Of a stretch of DNA of 64,000 nt, positions 45,493 to 54,655 are shown piece after piece; position 1 is the stretch's first letter; each line of letters begins with the position of its first letter. A model generated the notes under the pieces. That model did no database searches. It was not told the DNA's origin and was given only the letters and a program-made list of their open reading frames with translations. The position numbers and the translations under genes were made by a program. Source of the stretch: Pseudomonadota bacterium (GTDB taxonomy: Bacteria; Desulfobacterota; Binatia; Binatales; Binataceae); contig JAJPKP010000018.1 of assembly GCA_021323675.1 (NCBI GenBank), positions 1-64,000 of the forward strand. Reading direction: 5' to 3'.

Positions 45493-46847
45493 GAAGGCGC
45501 GACCTTCGGCAATTGATCCAGCGCCGCCGCGATCGCGTCCGCCGGATACGAGATGTCCTCGAGCTCGCCGTGAAGGTAGCGGTCGTAGGCGGTCATGTCG
45601 AAATGGCCGTGGCCCGAGAGCGTAAAGAAGATCGTTTTCGGTTCGCCCGAACGCTTGCACGCGATCGCCTCGTCGATTGCGGCGCGAATCGCATGGTTGC
45701 TTTCGGGTGCGGGGATGATCCCTTCGGAGCGCGCGAACGTGAGTCCGGACTCGAAAGTTGCCAACTGTGGCACCGCTACCGCCTCAACGATCTTTTCGTG
45801 ACAGAGCTGCGAGACCAGCGGCGAATCGCCGTGATAGCGCAGACCGCCCGCGTGGATCGAGGGCGGCACGAAGTTGTGGCCCAGCGTGTACATCAGCATC
45901 AGCGGCGTCAACCCGGAAGCATCGCCCGAGTCGTACGCATAATGGCCCCGCGTCAGGGTAGGGCACGACTCCGGTTCGACCGCTATCAGGCGAACCTTGC
46001 GGCCCGCCGCCTTGTCCGCGAGGAACGGAAACGCGGTGCCGCCGAAGTTCGACCCTCCGCCGCAGCACGCGATTACCACATCCGGATAGTCGCCGGCTTT
46101 TTCGAACTGTCGCTTCGCTTCGAGACCTATCACGGTCTGATGGAGAAGGACGTGGTTGAGCACCGATCCCAGCGCGTATTTCGTGTCGTCGCGCGAGACC
46201 GCTTCCTCGACCGCCTCGGAGATAGCGATTCCCAACGAGCCCGGCGACTCGGGATCGAGATCGAGAATCCTGCGGCCCGATCGCGTGTGCGAGCTCGGGC
46301 TTGCGATCACTTCCGCCCCCCACGTTTCCATCATCGAGCGGCGAAACGGCTTCTGGTCGTAACTGACTCGGACCATGAAGACCCGCACCTCGATCCCGAA
46401 CATCCGGCCCGCCATCGCCAGCGCCGATCCCCACTGTCCGGCGCCCGTCTCGGTGGTTAGGCGGCGCACGCCTGCGATGTGATTGAGGTAGGCCTGCGCG
46501 ACGGCGGTGTTGGGTTTATGCGAGCCGGCGGGGCTCACGCCTTCGTACTTATAGTAGATGCGCGCGGGGGTTCCGATTGCGGCTTCAAGCCGCCGCGCCC
46601 GGAACATCGGCGTGGGCCGCCATTGCCGATAGATTTCCCGCACCGGATCGGGAATCGCAATCCATCGCTCGCGCGAGACTTCATGCTCGATAATCGGTTG
46701 AGGAAAGATCGCCGCGAGCGCCGACGGATCTATCGGCTTGCCATCGGGACCAAGCGGCGGCGCGGGCGGATTGGGCAGGTCCGCGACCACGTTGTACCAG
46801 TGCGCCGGTATCTCGGACTCATCGAGCAGAATCTTCACCTGGGACAT
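45489..46847 (-). CDS. trpB2: Tryptophan synthase beta chain-like protein (TrpB2 type)
   Basis: This 452-residue PLP enzyme is of the TrpB2 class, with the longer N-terminus typical of that class. The PLP lysine lies in GSHKPNTA, and the phosphate-binding loop is [11 protein letters not shown]109-like catalytic acid is in [10 protein letters not shown]. TrpB2 enzymes often work without TrpA and take free indole or other nucleophiles with serine. No trpA or other trp genes are nearby. The coupled gene downstream is the Cys-less nitrilase-fold protein, and the ammonium transporter gene lies upstream behind a terminator. Confidence 0.92.
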   Translation of the reverse strand: MSQVKILLDESEIPAHWYNVVADLPNPPAPPLGPDGKPIDPSALAAIFPQPIIEHEVSRERWIAIPDPVREIYRQWRPTPMFRARRLEAAIGTPARIYYKYEGVSPAGSHKPNTAVAQAYLNHIAGVRRLTTETGAGQWGSALAMAGRMFGIEVRVFMVRVSYDQKPFRRSMMETWGAEVIASPSSHTRSGRRILDLDPESPGSLGIAISEAVEEAVSRDDTKYALGSVLNHVLLHQTVIGLEAKRQFEKAGDYPDVVIACCGGGSNFGGTAFPFLADKAAGRKVRLIAVEPESCPTLTRGHYAYDSGDASGLTPLMLMYTLGHNFVPPSIHAGGLRYHGDSPLVSQLCHEKIVEAVAVPQLATFESGLTFARSEGIIPAPESNHAIRAAIDEAIACKRSGEPKTIFFTLSGHGHFDMTAYDRYLHGELEDISYPADAIAAALDQLPKVAPS

Positions 46848-46907
46848 CGACCGCGATAATCCATCGAGCCCGTTACTGTTTCAAGCCCGATCGGCGGCGA
46901 TGCCATG

Positions 46908-46947
46908 AAAAAGAGAAGGGCCGGTCTCCGCATCGGGGCCGGCCCTT
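46908..46947 (-). terminator. Rho-independent terminator after the ammonium transporter gene
   Basis: On the minus strand a stem with arms AAGGGCCGG (46947-46939) and CCGGCCCTT (46924-46916) closes a 14-base loop. CTCTTTTTC follows at about 46915-46907. It begins 21 bases after the transporter stop and separates it from trpB2. Confidence 0.8.
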
Positions 46948-46967
46948 CGGTCGATGGAGAGAGATGC

Positions 46968-48530
46968 TTACGCTACTTTCTTCGGCTTGCTCGGGCGAGC
47001 CAGCGTACGTCTTCCGATCGGAACGTCGTCGATGCTCTTCGGGCATCCGTCTTCGCCCGTCACGACATACTCGGGATAGGCCGGGAAGCCGTGCTCGTGA
47101 AGATCGAGCCCTTCGATTTCGCCCTCGGTCGGGATGCGCAGGCGGAACGCCAGGTGCACTCCGTACATCAGCGCCATCGAGGCGATAAAGGTAGCTATCG
47201 TGATCGAGAAGCTGCCGATGATCTGCGCTTTCAGAACGCTGAGACCGCCGCCATAAAACAACCCCGTAAGCACGGTGCTGGTGTCCGCGCCCGTAGGAGT
47301 CGGCGCTCCGTATTTGCCGGCCGCGAACAGGCCGAGCGAGAGCGTGCCCCAGATTCCCGCAACCATGTGCACTGGAACCGCCCCGATCGGATCGTCGATT
47401 CGCAGGTATTCGAGGAGATCGATACCCCACACCACGACGATGCCCGCGACGATGCCGAGCAGGAACGCGCCTTCGGGATCGACCCAGTAGCAGGGGCATG
47501 TGATTGCGACCAGGCCGGCCAGAAACCCGTTGACCGTCAGTCCGAGGTCCCATTTCCCGCCCTTGATATATGAGTAGAAGAGGGAGGTGAGACCCGCGGA
47601 GCAGGCCGCCAGCGTGGTGTTGAAGGAGACCCGGCCGATGCCTTGCGCGTCGAGCGCCGATAGCGTGCTTCCCGGGTTGAAGCCGTACCATCCGAACCAC
47701 AGGATGAGTCCGCCGGTTGCGCCGATGATGAGGTCATGCGGCTTCATCGGCTGCCCGCCGTCGCGCTTGAAGACGCGTCCGAGCCGCGGGCCCAGCACAA
47801 TTGCGCCGGCCAGCGAGATCGTGCCGCCGATCGTGTGAACCACGGTCGATCCGGCGAAGTCATGAAACGCCATCGGCGCCATGTTGGCCAGCCATCCGTC
47901 CGGACCCCACGCCCAGTGCCCAATAATCGGGTAGATAAAGCCGGTCACGCCGACGCTGTAGAGCAGGTCGCCGATAAAGTCGCAGCGCCCAATCATCGCG
48001 CCCGAAGTGACCGTCGAGCAGGTGTCCGCGAATGCGTACTGAAAGACCCAGTAAGCAAGCAGCGGCACCCCGGTCGTGCCGTAAGTCGCGGGAAGTCCGT
48101 GCAGCATAAAGCCTGTTGTGCCGATCCACGGCGTTCCCGGGCAGAACATGAAAGCGAAGCCCCATAGCCAGAAAGTGACGCCGCAGATGCAGGTGTCGGC
48201 GATTCCTTCGACCAGGATGTTGACGCTCTCGCGCGAGCGCGCGAACCCCGCCTCCAGCATCACGAAGCCGACCTGCATGCAGAACACCAGGTAGGCTGCG
48301 ACCAGCGTCCACACGGTATTGATCGCGTTGATGTGGGGCGGGGGCAGCGGCGGCGCCGCGTCGGCGTACGCCTGCCCGGGCAGGTACCACTTGGTCATGA
48401 GCGTGAGCACGATCGCCAGACCGATCGTTTTCGCCAGCAGCAGCGTGCCGGCTTTCTTTCGCGTCTCTGAATCGCTGAGCGCCTCGCGAAGCCGCTCGTA
48501 GATTCCCCCTCCGCCTGGTCCTTTTTTCAT
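46968..48530 (-). CDS. amt: Ammonium transporter (Amt family)
   Basis: This protein of about 520 residues has the eleven-helix Amt fold, with EAGFARSRE, the gating Phe and CGVTFWLWGFAF. The conserved His pair is in DFAGSTVVHTIGG and PVHMVAGIWG. The N-terminus is extended by about 70 residues (first 24 hydrophilic, then an extra helix), longer than classical AmtB. ATG 48530 is used because AGGA lies close upstream; in-frame residues further up look non-coding. No glnK gene is adjacent. A strong sigma-54 promoter precedes it, which fits nitrogen-limitation control. Confidence 0.93.
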   Translation of the reverse strand: MKKGPGGGGIYERLREALSDSETRKKAGTLLLAKTIGLAIVLTLMTKWYLPGQAYADAAPPLPPPHINAINTVWTLVAAYLVFCMQVGFVMLEAGFARSRESVNILVEGIADTCICGVTFWLWGFAFMFCPGTPWIGTTGFMLHGLPATYGTTGVPLLAYWVFQYAFADTCSTVTSGAMIGRCDFIGDLLYSVGVTGFIYPIIGHWAWGPDGWLANMAPMAFHDFAGSTVVHTIGGTISLAGAIVLGPRLGRVFKRDGGQPMKPHDLIIGATGGLILWFGWYGFNPGSTLSALDAQGIGRVSFNTTLAACSAGLTSLFYSYIKGGKWDLGLTVNGFLAGLVAITCPCYWVDPEGAFLLGIVAGIVVVWGIDLLEYLRIDDPIGAVPVHMVAGIWGTLSLGLFAAGKYGAPTPTGADTSTVLTGLFYGGGLSVLKAQIIGSFSITIATFIASMALMYGVHLAFRLRIPTEGEIEGLDLHEHGFPAYPEYVVTGEDGCPKSIDDVPIGRRTLARPSKPKKVA

Positions 48531-48919
48531 TTCCTCGCATTCCCTCCAAAGCTGATCTCGATGACATGGTCGCCGATTCGATGGCGGCCCCGTGGCCATC
48601 AGCAATGCGCGTGCCTCGAACCGGCGATGAAGCTCTCGCTCGGATGGCGGAGTCGAGTCGCGATCGAGCGGATGACCGGTCGTCAAACTTTCGATGGAGT
48701 TTCAGGCTGAAGCTGCGAGCGTCCCGATAATCCCGCCAAAACCGCCTTGCCCAACAGGGCAGCAGTGCACGGCGGTTCAGCATCGCGGGCTTTCGCGCGC
48801 CCTCGCGATGCCACCTATTCGAGCATCAAGTCTGCCATTGAAGCGGAGAGCGCGATGCGCAAAGCGCGCACCGCGCCCGCGCGCAACCGCGGTGCAATCA
48901 GATCGCTATGAGATCGCGG
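48531..48919. other. Intergenic region upstream of amt
   Basis: This region of about 390 bases has no convincing gene. It holds the amt sigma-54 promoter. The part near 48840-48900 is very rich in GCGC repeats and lies after the stop of the methyltransferase gene. Confidence 0.6.
48601..48616 (-). promoter_or_regulatory. Sigma-54 (-24/-12) promoter of amt
   Basis: Read on the minus strand the sequence is AGGCACGCGCATTGCT. GG and GC are exactly ten bases apart, and 13 or more of the consensus positions of TGGCACG-N4-TTGCW match. Transcription would start near 48590, about 60 bases before the amt ATG. Sigma-54 control is the rule for ammonium uptake genes in proteobacteria, which supports the call. 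Confidence 0.75.
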
Positions 48920-49714
48920 TCACGGAGCGGTGGCGATCGCGGCGAACACCCGATGCAGCACCATCAGCGGATCCTCCGGAAACCGATTCTCCAGCGTTGC
49001 CTTGAGATCGGCGTCAAATGCCGCGACCGCATCCGCCGGCAGGCTTGCGCCCACGCCGGCGCTGGCGCGGATGCGCCCGCGCCACGCCTCGTGAGAGTAG
49101 GGCACGTCGAGATCGAAGGAGAATGTTTCGAGGTTGCGAAAGCCCGAAGTCGCCAATCCCGCCATCCATTGCGGGTACATCCCGACGCCCCCGCCCAGCT
49201 TCCATTTGGGATTATGCTTCTCGATCAGCTTTTCGGTCGCATCCGCGACGTTGCCGGGAAGCGGAATCCAGTCGAAATGAGCAATCACCAGTTGTCCTCC
49301 CGGCTTGAGCAGGCGGCGCGCCTCCGCGGCCGCACGCGTCCGGTCGAACCAATGCCAGCACTGTCCCGCTATCACCAGATCGAATGCGCGATCGGGCAGT
49401 GCTGTCGCTTCCGCCGCGGCTTCGACGTAGCGCACGGCAACGCCGGCCTCGCGGTCGAGCCGCGCCGCTTCTTCCATCAGGGGCGCCGATCGGTCGAGCC
49501 CGACCGATTCGCATCCGCGCTCGGCGAGACCGCGCGCGATAGTGCCGGTGCCGGTTCCCAGGTCAAGCGTTCGCATCCCGGCCTTTACAACCCCCATCGC
49601 GGCCAGCCGTTCGAAGAACGACGGCGGAAAGCCCGCGCGATGCTTGCCGTAATCGGCGGCGGTGCGTCCGAAGTCGGCTCTCAGGCTGCCGGCTTTCACT
49701 TCTGCCGACGACAT
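48920..49714 (-). CDS. Class I SAM-dependent methyltransferase
   Basis: This 264-residue protein has the class I methyltransferase fold. Motif I is LDLGTGTGTIARGL near residue 47, followed by VGLDRSAPLMEEA (acidic end of strand 2) and FDLVIAGQCWHWFD (motif II). It resembles UbiE/Methyltransf_11-type proteins acting on small molecules. ATG 49714 begins the coherent protein; the frame is open upstream because of GC bias. It is divergent from the HTH-citrate synthase gene. Confidence 0.9.
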   Translation of the reverse strand: MSSAEVKAGSLRADFGRTAADYGKHRAGFPPSFFERLAAMGVVKAGMRTLDLGTGTGTIARGLAERGCESVGLDRSAPLMEEAARLDREAGVAVRYVEAAAEATALPDRAFDLVIAGQCWHWFDRTRAAAEARRLLKPGGQLVIAHFDWIPLPGNVADATEKLIEKHNPKWKLGGGVGMYPQWMAGLATSGFRNLETFSFDLDVPYSHEAWRGRIRASAGVGASLPADAVAAFDADLKATLENRFPEDPLMVLHRVFAAIATAP

Positions 49715-49740
49715 CAGAAGTCTCCTCGCGGTCGGCTGGA

Positions 49741-49790
49741 GGTGGCCTTGACTTCTGACTTGATATATCTTTGCACTGCTGTATTCAACT
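49741..49790. promoter_or_regulatory. AT-rich divergent promoter region, methyltransferase / citrate synthase fusion
   Basis: This is the only AT-rich stretch between the two divergent genes. On the plus strand TTGATA (within CTTGATATATC) is followed after 16 bases by TATTCA, a weak -35/-10 pair pointing to the citrate synthase-like gene. The call is tentative. Confidence 0.3.
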
Positions 49791-49873
49791 TGAACACCAA
49801 AGGCAGTCTTGACGGCGCGGTTCGGGGATGGCGTCATCTGCACGTGGGAAATCGAACCTCCGACCGCGCGCAG

Positions 49874-51175
49874 ATGCTCACGGCCGCCGAGGCCGCAGGC
49901 GCCCTCGGCGTCAAGCTCGGCACTTTGTACGCGTACGTGAGCCGCGGATGGCTGAAAAGCTACCGCCGCCGCATCGGCAGGCAGGCTCTCTACCGCCGCG
50001 CCGACATCGAGGCACTGCGCGGCGTGGTGACGCCCGAGCGCGGACGGCGCGGGCGCAGCCTGCCGGACGCCTCGTCGTGGGTGACGGTCGCGCAGCCCAA
50101 GAGCGCGGAGACGGCGACCTCGGGAGTCATCGTCGCGGAATCGGGTGTGAGTTCCATAATCGACGGCAGACTGGCCTATCGCGGCTATCCGATCGAAGAA
50201 GTTGTCGAGCACGCTTCCTTTGAAGAGGTCTGCCTTTTGCTCTGGAACGGCGAGCGTCCCTCCGCCGACGAGATCGCCGCGCTCAGGGCGGAGATTCGCG
50301 ATGCGCGGATGCCGCCGCAGGTCGCCTCGGCCCTGTCCGCCGTCGGCGAGGATGCGCCTCCGCTGCTTCGGCTGGCGGCGGTGATGCCGGCGCTGGCGGC
50401 GTGGGACAGCCGGCAGGCGCCGCGCAGCCCGATCGATCGCGCCAAGCTCGTCATCAGCCATCTCCCGCTCGCGCTCGCGCGCCAGCGTCAATATGGCGTT
50501 CGTCCGGATCACGGCGGGATGGCGGAGCGGCTGCTCGAATCGGTGGCGGGGACGTCGGCGGCGGAGTGGGAAGTGATCGCGATGGACCGGGTGCTGGTGG
50601 CCTGCGCCGAGCACGAACTCAACGCCTCAACCTTCGCGGCGCGGGTGGTCGCGAGCACCGGCGCGGACCTGTTTGCATCGGTGCTTTCGGCGCTCTGTTC
50701 GCTTTCCGGACCGATTCATGGCGGAGCGTGCGATCGGATCGAAGAGCTGTTCGCGCGAATTGTGGCCGGGGCGCGAATCGGCGACTGTCTCGATGCGATC
50801 ACCCGGGAGAACCGGCTGCCCCCTGGCTTCGGACACGCCATCTATCCCAACGGCGATCCGCGCGCCGTGCTGCTCCGCAAGCACGCGGAGACTATCGCCC
50901 GCCGCAAGGGCCGCAAGCTGCTCGATATCGCCCTGCGCATCGAGGAAGCGGTGTGGAAGCGCGAGCGGCTGCGCCCGAACCTGGACTTCTACCTGACGGT
51001 ATCGGCGCGGATGCTCGGATTTCCGCGCGGAATACCCGCCGCTGTCTTTGCCGTCGGACGAAGCGCGGGATGGATCGCGCACGTCCTCGAACAATATGCC
51101 GACAACCGCCTGATTCGGCCGCGGATGCGCTATCGCGGAAGCCCGCTGCGCCATTGGAATTCCTGGGGGGATTGA
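49874..51175 (+). CDS. Citrate synthase family protein with N-terminal excisionase-type HTH
   Basis: This 433-residue protein begins with a helix-turn-helix (MLTAAEAAGALGVKLGTLYAY, in parts: AAEAAGALGVKLGTLYAYV; then IGRQALYRRADIEAL) typical of excisionase/MerR proteins. A citrate synthase fold follows from about residue 90. The three catalytic residues are present: His in SGPIHGGA, His in GFGHAIYPNGDPRA and Asp in NLDFYLTVSARM. So it may both bind DNA and condense an acyl-CoA with a keto acid such as oxaloacetate. GTG 49844 is an alternative start adding ten residues. No tricarboxylic or methylcitrate cycle gene is adjacent. Confidence 0.88.
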   Translation: MLTAAEAAGALGVKLGTLYAYVSRGWLKSYRRRIGRQALYRRADIEALRGVVTPERGRRGRSLPDASSWVTVAQPKSAETATSGVIVAESGVSSIIDGRLAYRGYPIEEVVEHASFEEVCLLLWNGERPSADEIAALRAEIRDARMPPQVASALSAVGEDAPPLLRLAAVMPALAAWDSRQAPRSPIDRAKLVISHLPLALARQRQYGVRPDHGGMAERLLESVAGTSAAEWEVIAMDRVLVACAEHELNASTFAARVVASTGADLFASVLSALCSLSGPIHGGACDRIEELFARIVAGARIGDCLDAITRENRLPPGFGHAIYPNGDPRAVLLRKHAETIARRKGRKLLDIALRIEEAVWKRERLRPNLDFYLTVSARMLGFPRGIPAAVFAVGRSAGWIAHVLEQYADNRLIRPRMRYRGSPLRHWNSWGD

Positions 51176-51190
51176 TCCCGCGCCGCGCGA

Positions 51191-51781
51191 TCAATCCTGG
51201 CCAAGCGCGGCGATACATTCCTCGCGAATTTGCCACACCCGATCGAAGCTCTTGCCCCCCGCCACATCGGGATTGTCCGCTATCCAGCGCCGGACAAACT
51301 GCTGATGAAGGGTTTTCTTGTAATCGCCGATCTGTGCCGGCTCGATTTCCGCTTCATGTAGGAAGCGTGCGATCGGCTCCGCCGATGCGCCCTTCAGGTC
51401 GCGGGTTATGTCGATTCGCTCCCCGCGATAGCGCAGGTAGCAATGCGCCTCGGGCACGCGGTCGAGACCGTGGCGGTCGAGCACGATTCCGACGCCGGGA
51501 GTGTTGCGCTCGCTCATCTCGTAGATTCCGATCACGAGCGCTACTTCCAGCCCCTGTTCGGCCGCAAGCAGTTTGAGCAGCGCGTGCTTGGTGCTGCAGG
51601 TTCCTCGCCGCTCGCGCAGCACCGCGATCGGATCGCTGCGGTCGCGGTTGCGTCCATACGGAAGAAGGTTCACATGGCGCGCGGCGGCGCGATAATCGCC
51701 GATGCCGAGATCGAGAAACGCCTCGCTTACCGCCCCGGCGGGCTTGAGAACATCGTCCGGAAGAGCATCCCACGATCGCAT
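51191..51781 (-). CDS. Transglutaminase-like cysteine protein
   Basis: This 196-residue protein has the transglutaminase/protease-like core: Cys in RRGTCSTKHALL near residue 83 and His in PEAHCYLRYRG near residue 132. The arrangement matches small bacterial transglutaminase-like proteins of unknown substrate. It is convergent with the citrate synthase fusion and divergent from the dehydrogenase gene. Confidence 0.75.
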   Translation of the reverse strand: MRSWDALPDDVLKPAGAVSEAFLDLGIGDYRAAARHVNLLPYGRNRDRSDPIAVLRERRGTCSTKHALLKLLAAEQGLEVALVIGIYEMSERNTPGVGIVLDRHGLDRVPEAHCYLRYRGERIDITRDLKGASAEPIARFLHEAEIEPAQIGDYKKTLHQQFVRRWIADNPDVAGGKSFDRVWQIREECIAALGQD

Positions 51782-51954
51782 CGTCGGTCATTCGTCGCGC
51801 GGCTGGCCCTGATAGCGCCGCGGAACCCGCGCGGTTCCATCACATCTCGGATTGACTTCTCGTGCAACGTGCTCTTTGACTGCGCGGAGGGCGCTTCGAT
51901 GCTTTGACGCGAGGCGCCGTCAAGTCGTATTGAAAAAGAAGCGAGGCGACCGCG

Positions 51955-52974
51955 ATGAAGGCTCTGGCCAAGACCAAATCCGGATACGGCGCTGAAGTCA
52001 TCGATCTGCCGACCCCAAAGCCCGGCGACGGCGAGCTGCTGGTTCGCGTGGGTGCGTGCGGAGTGTGCGGCAGCGATCTCCATCTGTATGAATGGGAACT
52101 GGGCGCCGACCGGATGGTCGCCCGGATGCCATTCGTGATGGGCCATGAGCCGGCCGGCGAGGTCGTCGAGGTGGGGCCCGGCGAGTCCGGCTTCAAGCCC
52201 GGCGATCGCGTCGCGCTCGATCCATTCGGGCATTGCGGGCGATGCGGACCATGCCGCGCGGGGCGTTTCAACCTGTGCTCTTCTCCGACCACGCTCTCCG
52301 GCGCATTCGCGGAATTCACCATCGCGCCCGTGGGAAATTCGCATCTGGTGCCGCCGTCGATGAATCTCGAGCAGGCGGCGCTGCTGGAACCGTTCGGCAC
52401 CGGCCTTCATGCGGTCGAGCAGTCTTCCCTCAAGGCGGGCGATAGTGCGGTAATCGAGGGTCCCGGACCGATTGGTCTTTCGATCGCGATGGCGGCGCGC
52501 GCGCTCGGCGTCAGCTCGATCGTCATCACCGGGCTTCCCCAGGATGCGGACCGGCTCGCGCTGGCCCGCGATCTGAAATTCACCACGGTGACCGCCGGCG
52601 ACGAAGGCTGGATAAAACAGGTCCGCAACCAGCTTCCGTCCGAAGGCGCGGACGCCTTGTTCGACGCATCCGGCTCAATCGATTCGCCGCGCGATCTGCT
52701 GCGCCGCGGCGGAGAGTTCATCGAGGTGGGATGGCCCGCGCGCGATCTCTCTTCCGCGGAGCTTCGCGGGCTCTTTTTCCACGGTGTAAAATGGATTAAT
52801 TCGCGAATCCGGACGCCCGAGACCTGGCGGCGAGCCATCGCGCTGGTCGCTTCGGGCGCGATCGATTTGATGCCGATGGTGACGCATCGATATGAACTCG
52901 CTCGGGGTGTCGATGCGTTCGAGTTGCTGCGCGAACGCAAGGGAGTCAAAGCGCTGATTCTGCCGCACGGATGA
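51955..52974 (+). CDS. Zinc-dependent medium-chain dehydrogenase (sorbitol/threonine type)
   Basis: This 339-residue MDR-family alcohol dehydrogenase has catalytic zinc ligands in GVCGSDLH (Cys) and GHEPAGEV (His, Glu). Structural zinc ligands are CGRCGPCRAGRFNLC, and the Rossmann part contains IEGPGPIGLSIAMAARALG (in parts: GPGPIGLSIA). It oxidises alcohols or polyols with NAD(P). The substrate is unknown. The amidohydrolase gene begins 35 bases downstream, so a shared catabolic transcript is plausible. Confidence 0.93.
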   Translation: MKALAKTKSGYGAEVIDLPTPKPGDGELLVRVGACGVCGSDLHLYEWELGADRMVARMPFVMGHEPAGEVVEVGPGESGFKPGDRVALDPFGHCGRCGPCRAGRFNLCSSPTTLSGAFAEFTIAPVGNSHLVPPSMNLEQAALLEPFGTGLHAVEQSSLKAGDSAVIEGPGPIGLSIAMAARALGVSSIVITGLPQDADRLALARDLKFTTVTAGDEGWIKQVRNQLPSEGADALFDASGSIDSPRDLLRRGGEFIEVGWPARDLSSAELRGLFFHGVKWINSRIRTPETWRRAIALVASGAIDLMPMVTHRYELARGVDAFELLRERKGVKALILPHG

Positions 52975-53009
52975 TCCGCGCGCGATGCTTTTAATTCGGG
53001 AGTACGCTC

Positions 53010-54125
53010 ATGAGGAACGGATTCAAAATTGTCGATACCGATACCCATCTGATGGAACCCGACTACGTCTTCGAGAAGTACATCGACGATCGCTACAAGT
53101 CGCAGGCGCCGAAAATGGGAATCGCGCCCGACTCCGGACGCCGCACGTTTCTCGTCGAGGGTGAGGCGTTCACCCGCGAAAAGGGCAAGTACCCGATGGC
53201 GGCGCCGGGCTTTCTCGAATCCGTGCGCAAGGCGATGAAGCGCTTCGAGCGCGCCGCCAAAACCGGATTCAGCCCCGAAAGCCGAATCCTGGACATGGAC
53301 GAGCAGGGGGTCGATGTCCAGATCATCTATCCCACCGCGGCCGGGCAGATGATGGGACGCGAGTTCAGGGACACGAAGCTGCTGGCCGCGTGCTGCCGCG
53401 CCTACAACGATTGGAGCGCGGACTTCTGCTCGCACGATCCGAAGCGGCTGCGATGGGCCGCGATTCTGCCGATGCAGGATCCGGACGAGGCGATCAAGGA
53501 AGCCCATCGCTCCGCCAAAAACGGCGCGGTCAGCTTCTATGTGCGGCCCAATCCGGTGCGCGGCCGCACCATCTTTCATCAGGACTACCTGCCGCTGTGG
53601 GGCGAGGTCGAGAAGATCGGAATTCCCATCTCCACCCACGACTCCGCCTCCGCCTCGGTCGATTCGTTCGGCGACCGCATGGACACCCACGTGAGCGGCC
53701 ACATCCTGTCGCATCCGTTCGAAGCGATGGCCGCGATGGCGGGGCTTATCTGGTACGGAGTCTTCGAGAAGTATCCCAAGCTGCGGGTGGTTCAGGTCGA
53801 GGCGGATGGCGGATGGGTGCCGTACTGGCTGCAGCGGATGGAACAGCACTGGAACTACAGCGGCAACGCGGAGCATGAATATCTGACTCGCCGTCCGACC
53901 GAATATTTCAAATCGAACTTCTTCGTGGCCTTTCGCGGCGACGAGCCGACGATGAAAGCGGCGATCGAGATCGTTGGCGACGACAACTTTCTCTGGGACA
54001 CCGACTACCCGCATCCCGACGGAACCTTCCCGTGGGGCGTCAGCGCAATCCTGGAGCAGCCGATTCCCGACGCGAGCAAACGCAAAATCCTGTGGGACAA
54101 CGCCGTCCGCGCCTTCAATCTCTAA
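53010..54125 (+). CDS. Amidohydrolase family protein (amidohydrolase-2 type)
   Basis: This 371-residue TIM-barrel metal hydrolase/decarboxylase starts VDTDTHLMEP, where one His of the usual HxH is an Asp-Thr-His variant. It ends with LWDTDYPHPDGTFPWG, the metal Asp loop. The fold matches the ACMSD-like amidohydrolase-2 group that includes decarboxylases and lactonases. It is common in actinobacterial and Binatota-like aromatic catabolism clusters. It is followed by the DUF3237 gene. Confidence 0.9.
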   Translation: MRNGFKIVDTDTHLMEPDYVFEKYIDDRYKSQAPKMGIAPDSGRRTFLVEGEAFTREKGKYPMAAPGFLESVRKAMKRFERAAKTGFSPESRILDMDEQGVDVQIIYPTAAGQMMGREFRDTKLLAACCRAYNDWSADFCSHDPKRLRWAAILPMQDPDEAIKEAHRSAKNGAVSFYVRPNPVRGRTIFHQDYLPLWGEVEKIGIPISTHDSASASVDSFGDRMDTHVSGHILSHPFEAMAAMAGLIWYGVFEKYPKLRVVQVEADGGWVPYWLQRMEQHWNYSGNAEHEYLTRRPTEYFKSNFFVAFRGDEPTMKAAIEIVGDDNFLWDTDYPHPDGTFPWGVSAILEQPIPDASKRKILWDNAVRAFNL

Positions 54126-54153
54126 GCTGGCCTACTCGGCCCGGAGAACGCGC

Positions 54154-54570
54154 ATGGAGCCGGAACTGCTTTTCGAAACCACCATCACGATCGGTCAAAT
54201 GCACGCGCTCCAGAACACGCCCGAAGGCAATCGCACGATTGCGTACATCGGCGGCGGCACGTTCGAGGGACCGAACCTGAAGGGCGAGGTCCTGCCCGGC
54301 GGCGGCGATTGGTTCGTCGAGCGGCCCGACGGAGTCGGATGCCTCGATGTGCGGCTGCTTCTGCGCACCGACGACGGCGAGCTCATCTACATGACCTACC
54401 AGGGGCGCGCCGAGATGCCGAAACAGCGCGGCGAGCCGCTCCGAACGCGCACCGCTCCGACCTTCTCGACCTCCACGCACGGCAAGTACGCCTGGATAAA
54501 CTCCGTGCAGGCGGTGGCCGAGGGCGAGACCATCAAGGGCGGCATCATCTACAGGGTCTATCGCACGTAG
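54154..54570 (+). CDS. DUF3237-family protein
   Basis: This 138-residue protein fits DUF3237: LFETTITIG, GGGTFEGPNLKGEVLPGGGDW (in parts: GPNLKGEVLPGGGDW), MTYQGRA and a C-terminal GIIYRVYR. The family forms a small beta-barrel that is often encoded beside amidohydrolases, as here, 28 bases downstream. The function is unknown. ATG 54154 is chosen because the family sequence starts there. Confidence 0.88.
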   Translation: MEPELLFETTITIGQMHALQNTPEGNRTIAYIGGGTFEGPNLKGEVLPGGGDWFVERPDGVGCLDVRLLLRTDDGELIYMTYQGRAEMPKQRGEPLRTRTAPTFSTSTHGKYAWINSVQAVAEGETIKGGIIYRVYRT

Positions 54571-54655
54571 CCTGCCGTGGCGGGCGACAGGTCGCGCGCG
54601 CCGGCCCGCGCCGGCATACTTTCGTGCGCCTAATACATCTGCGATAAATGTATAA

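Noticed and set aside
48840..48900. GCGC-rich tract upstream of amt as a CRISPR or repeat array
   Set aside because: No regularly spaced repeat units; it is simple GC-rich sequence.
52407..54014. A 535-residue minus-strand open frame opposite the dehydrogenase and amidohydrolase genes
   Set aside because: Composition is that of a GC-rich shadow; the plus-strand genes have complete motifs.
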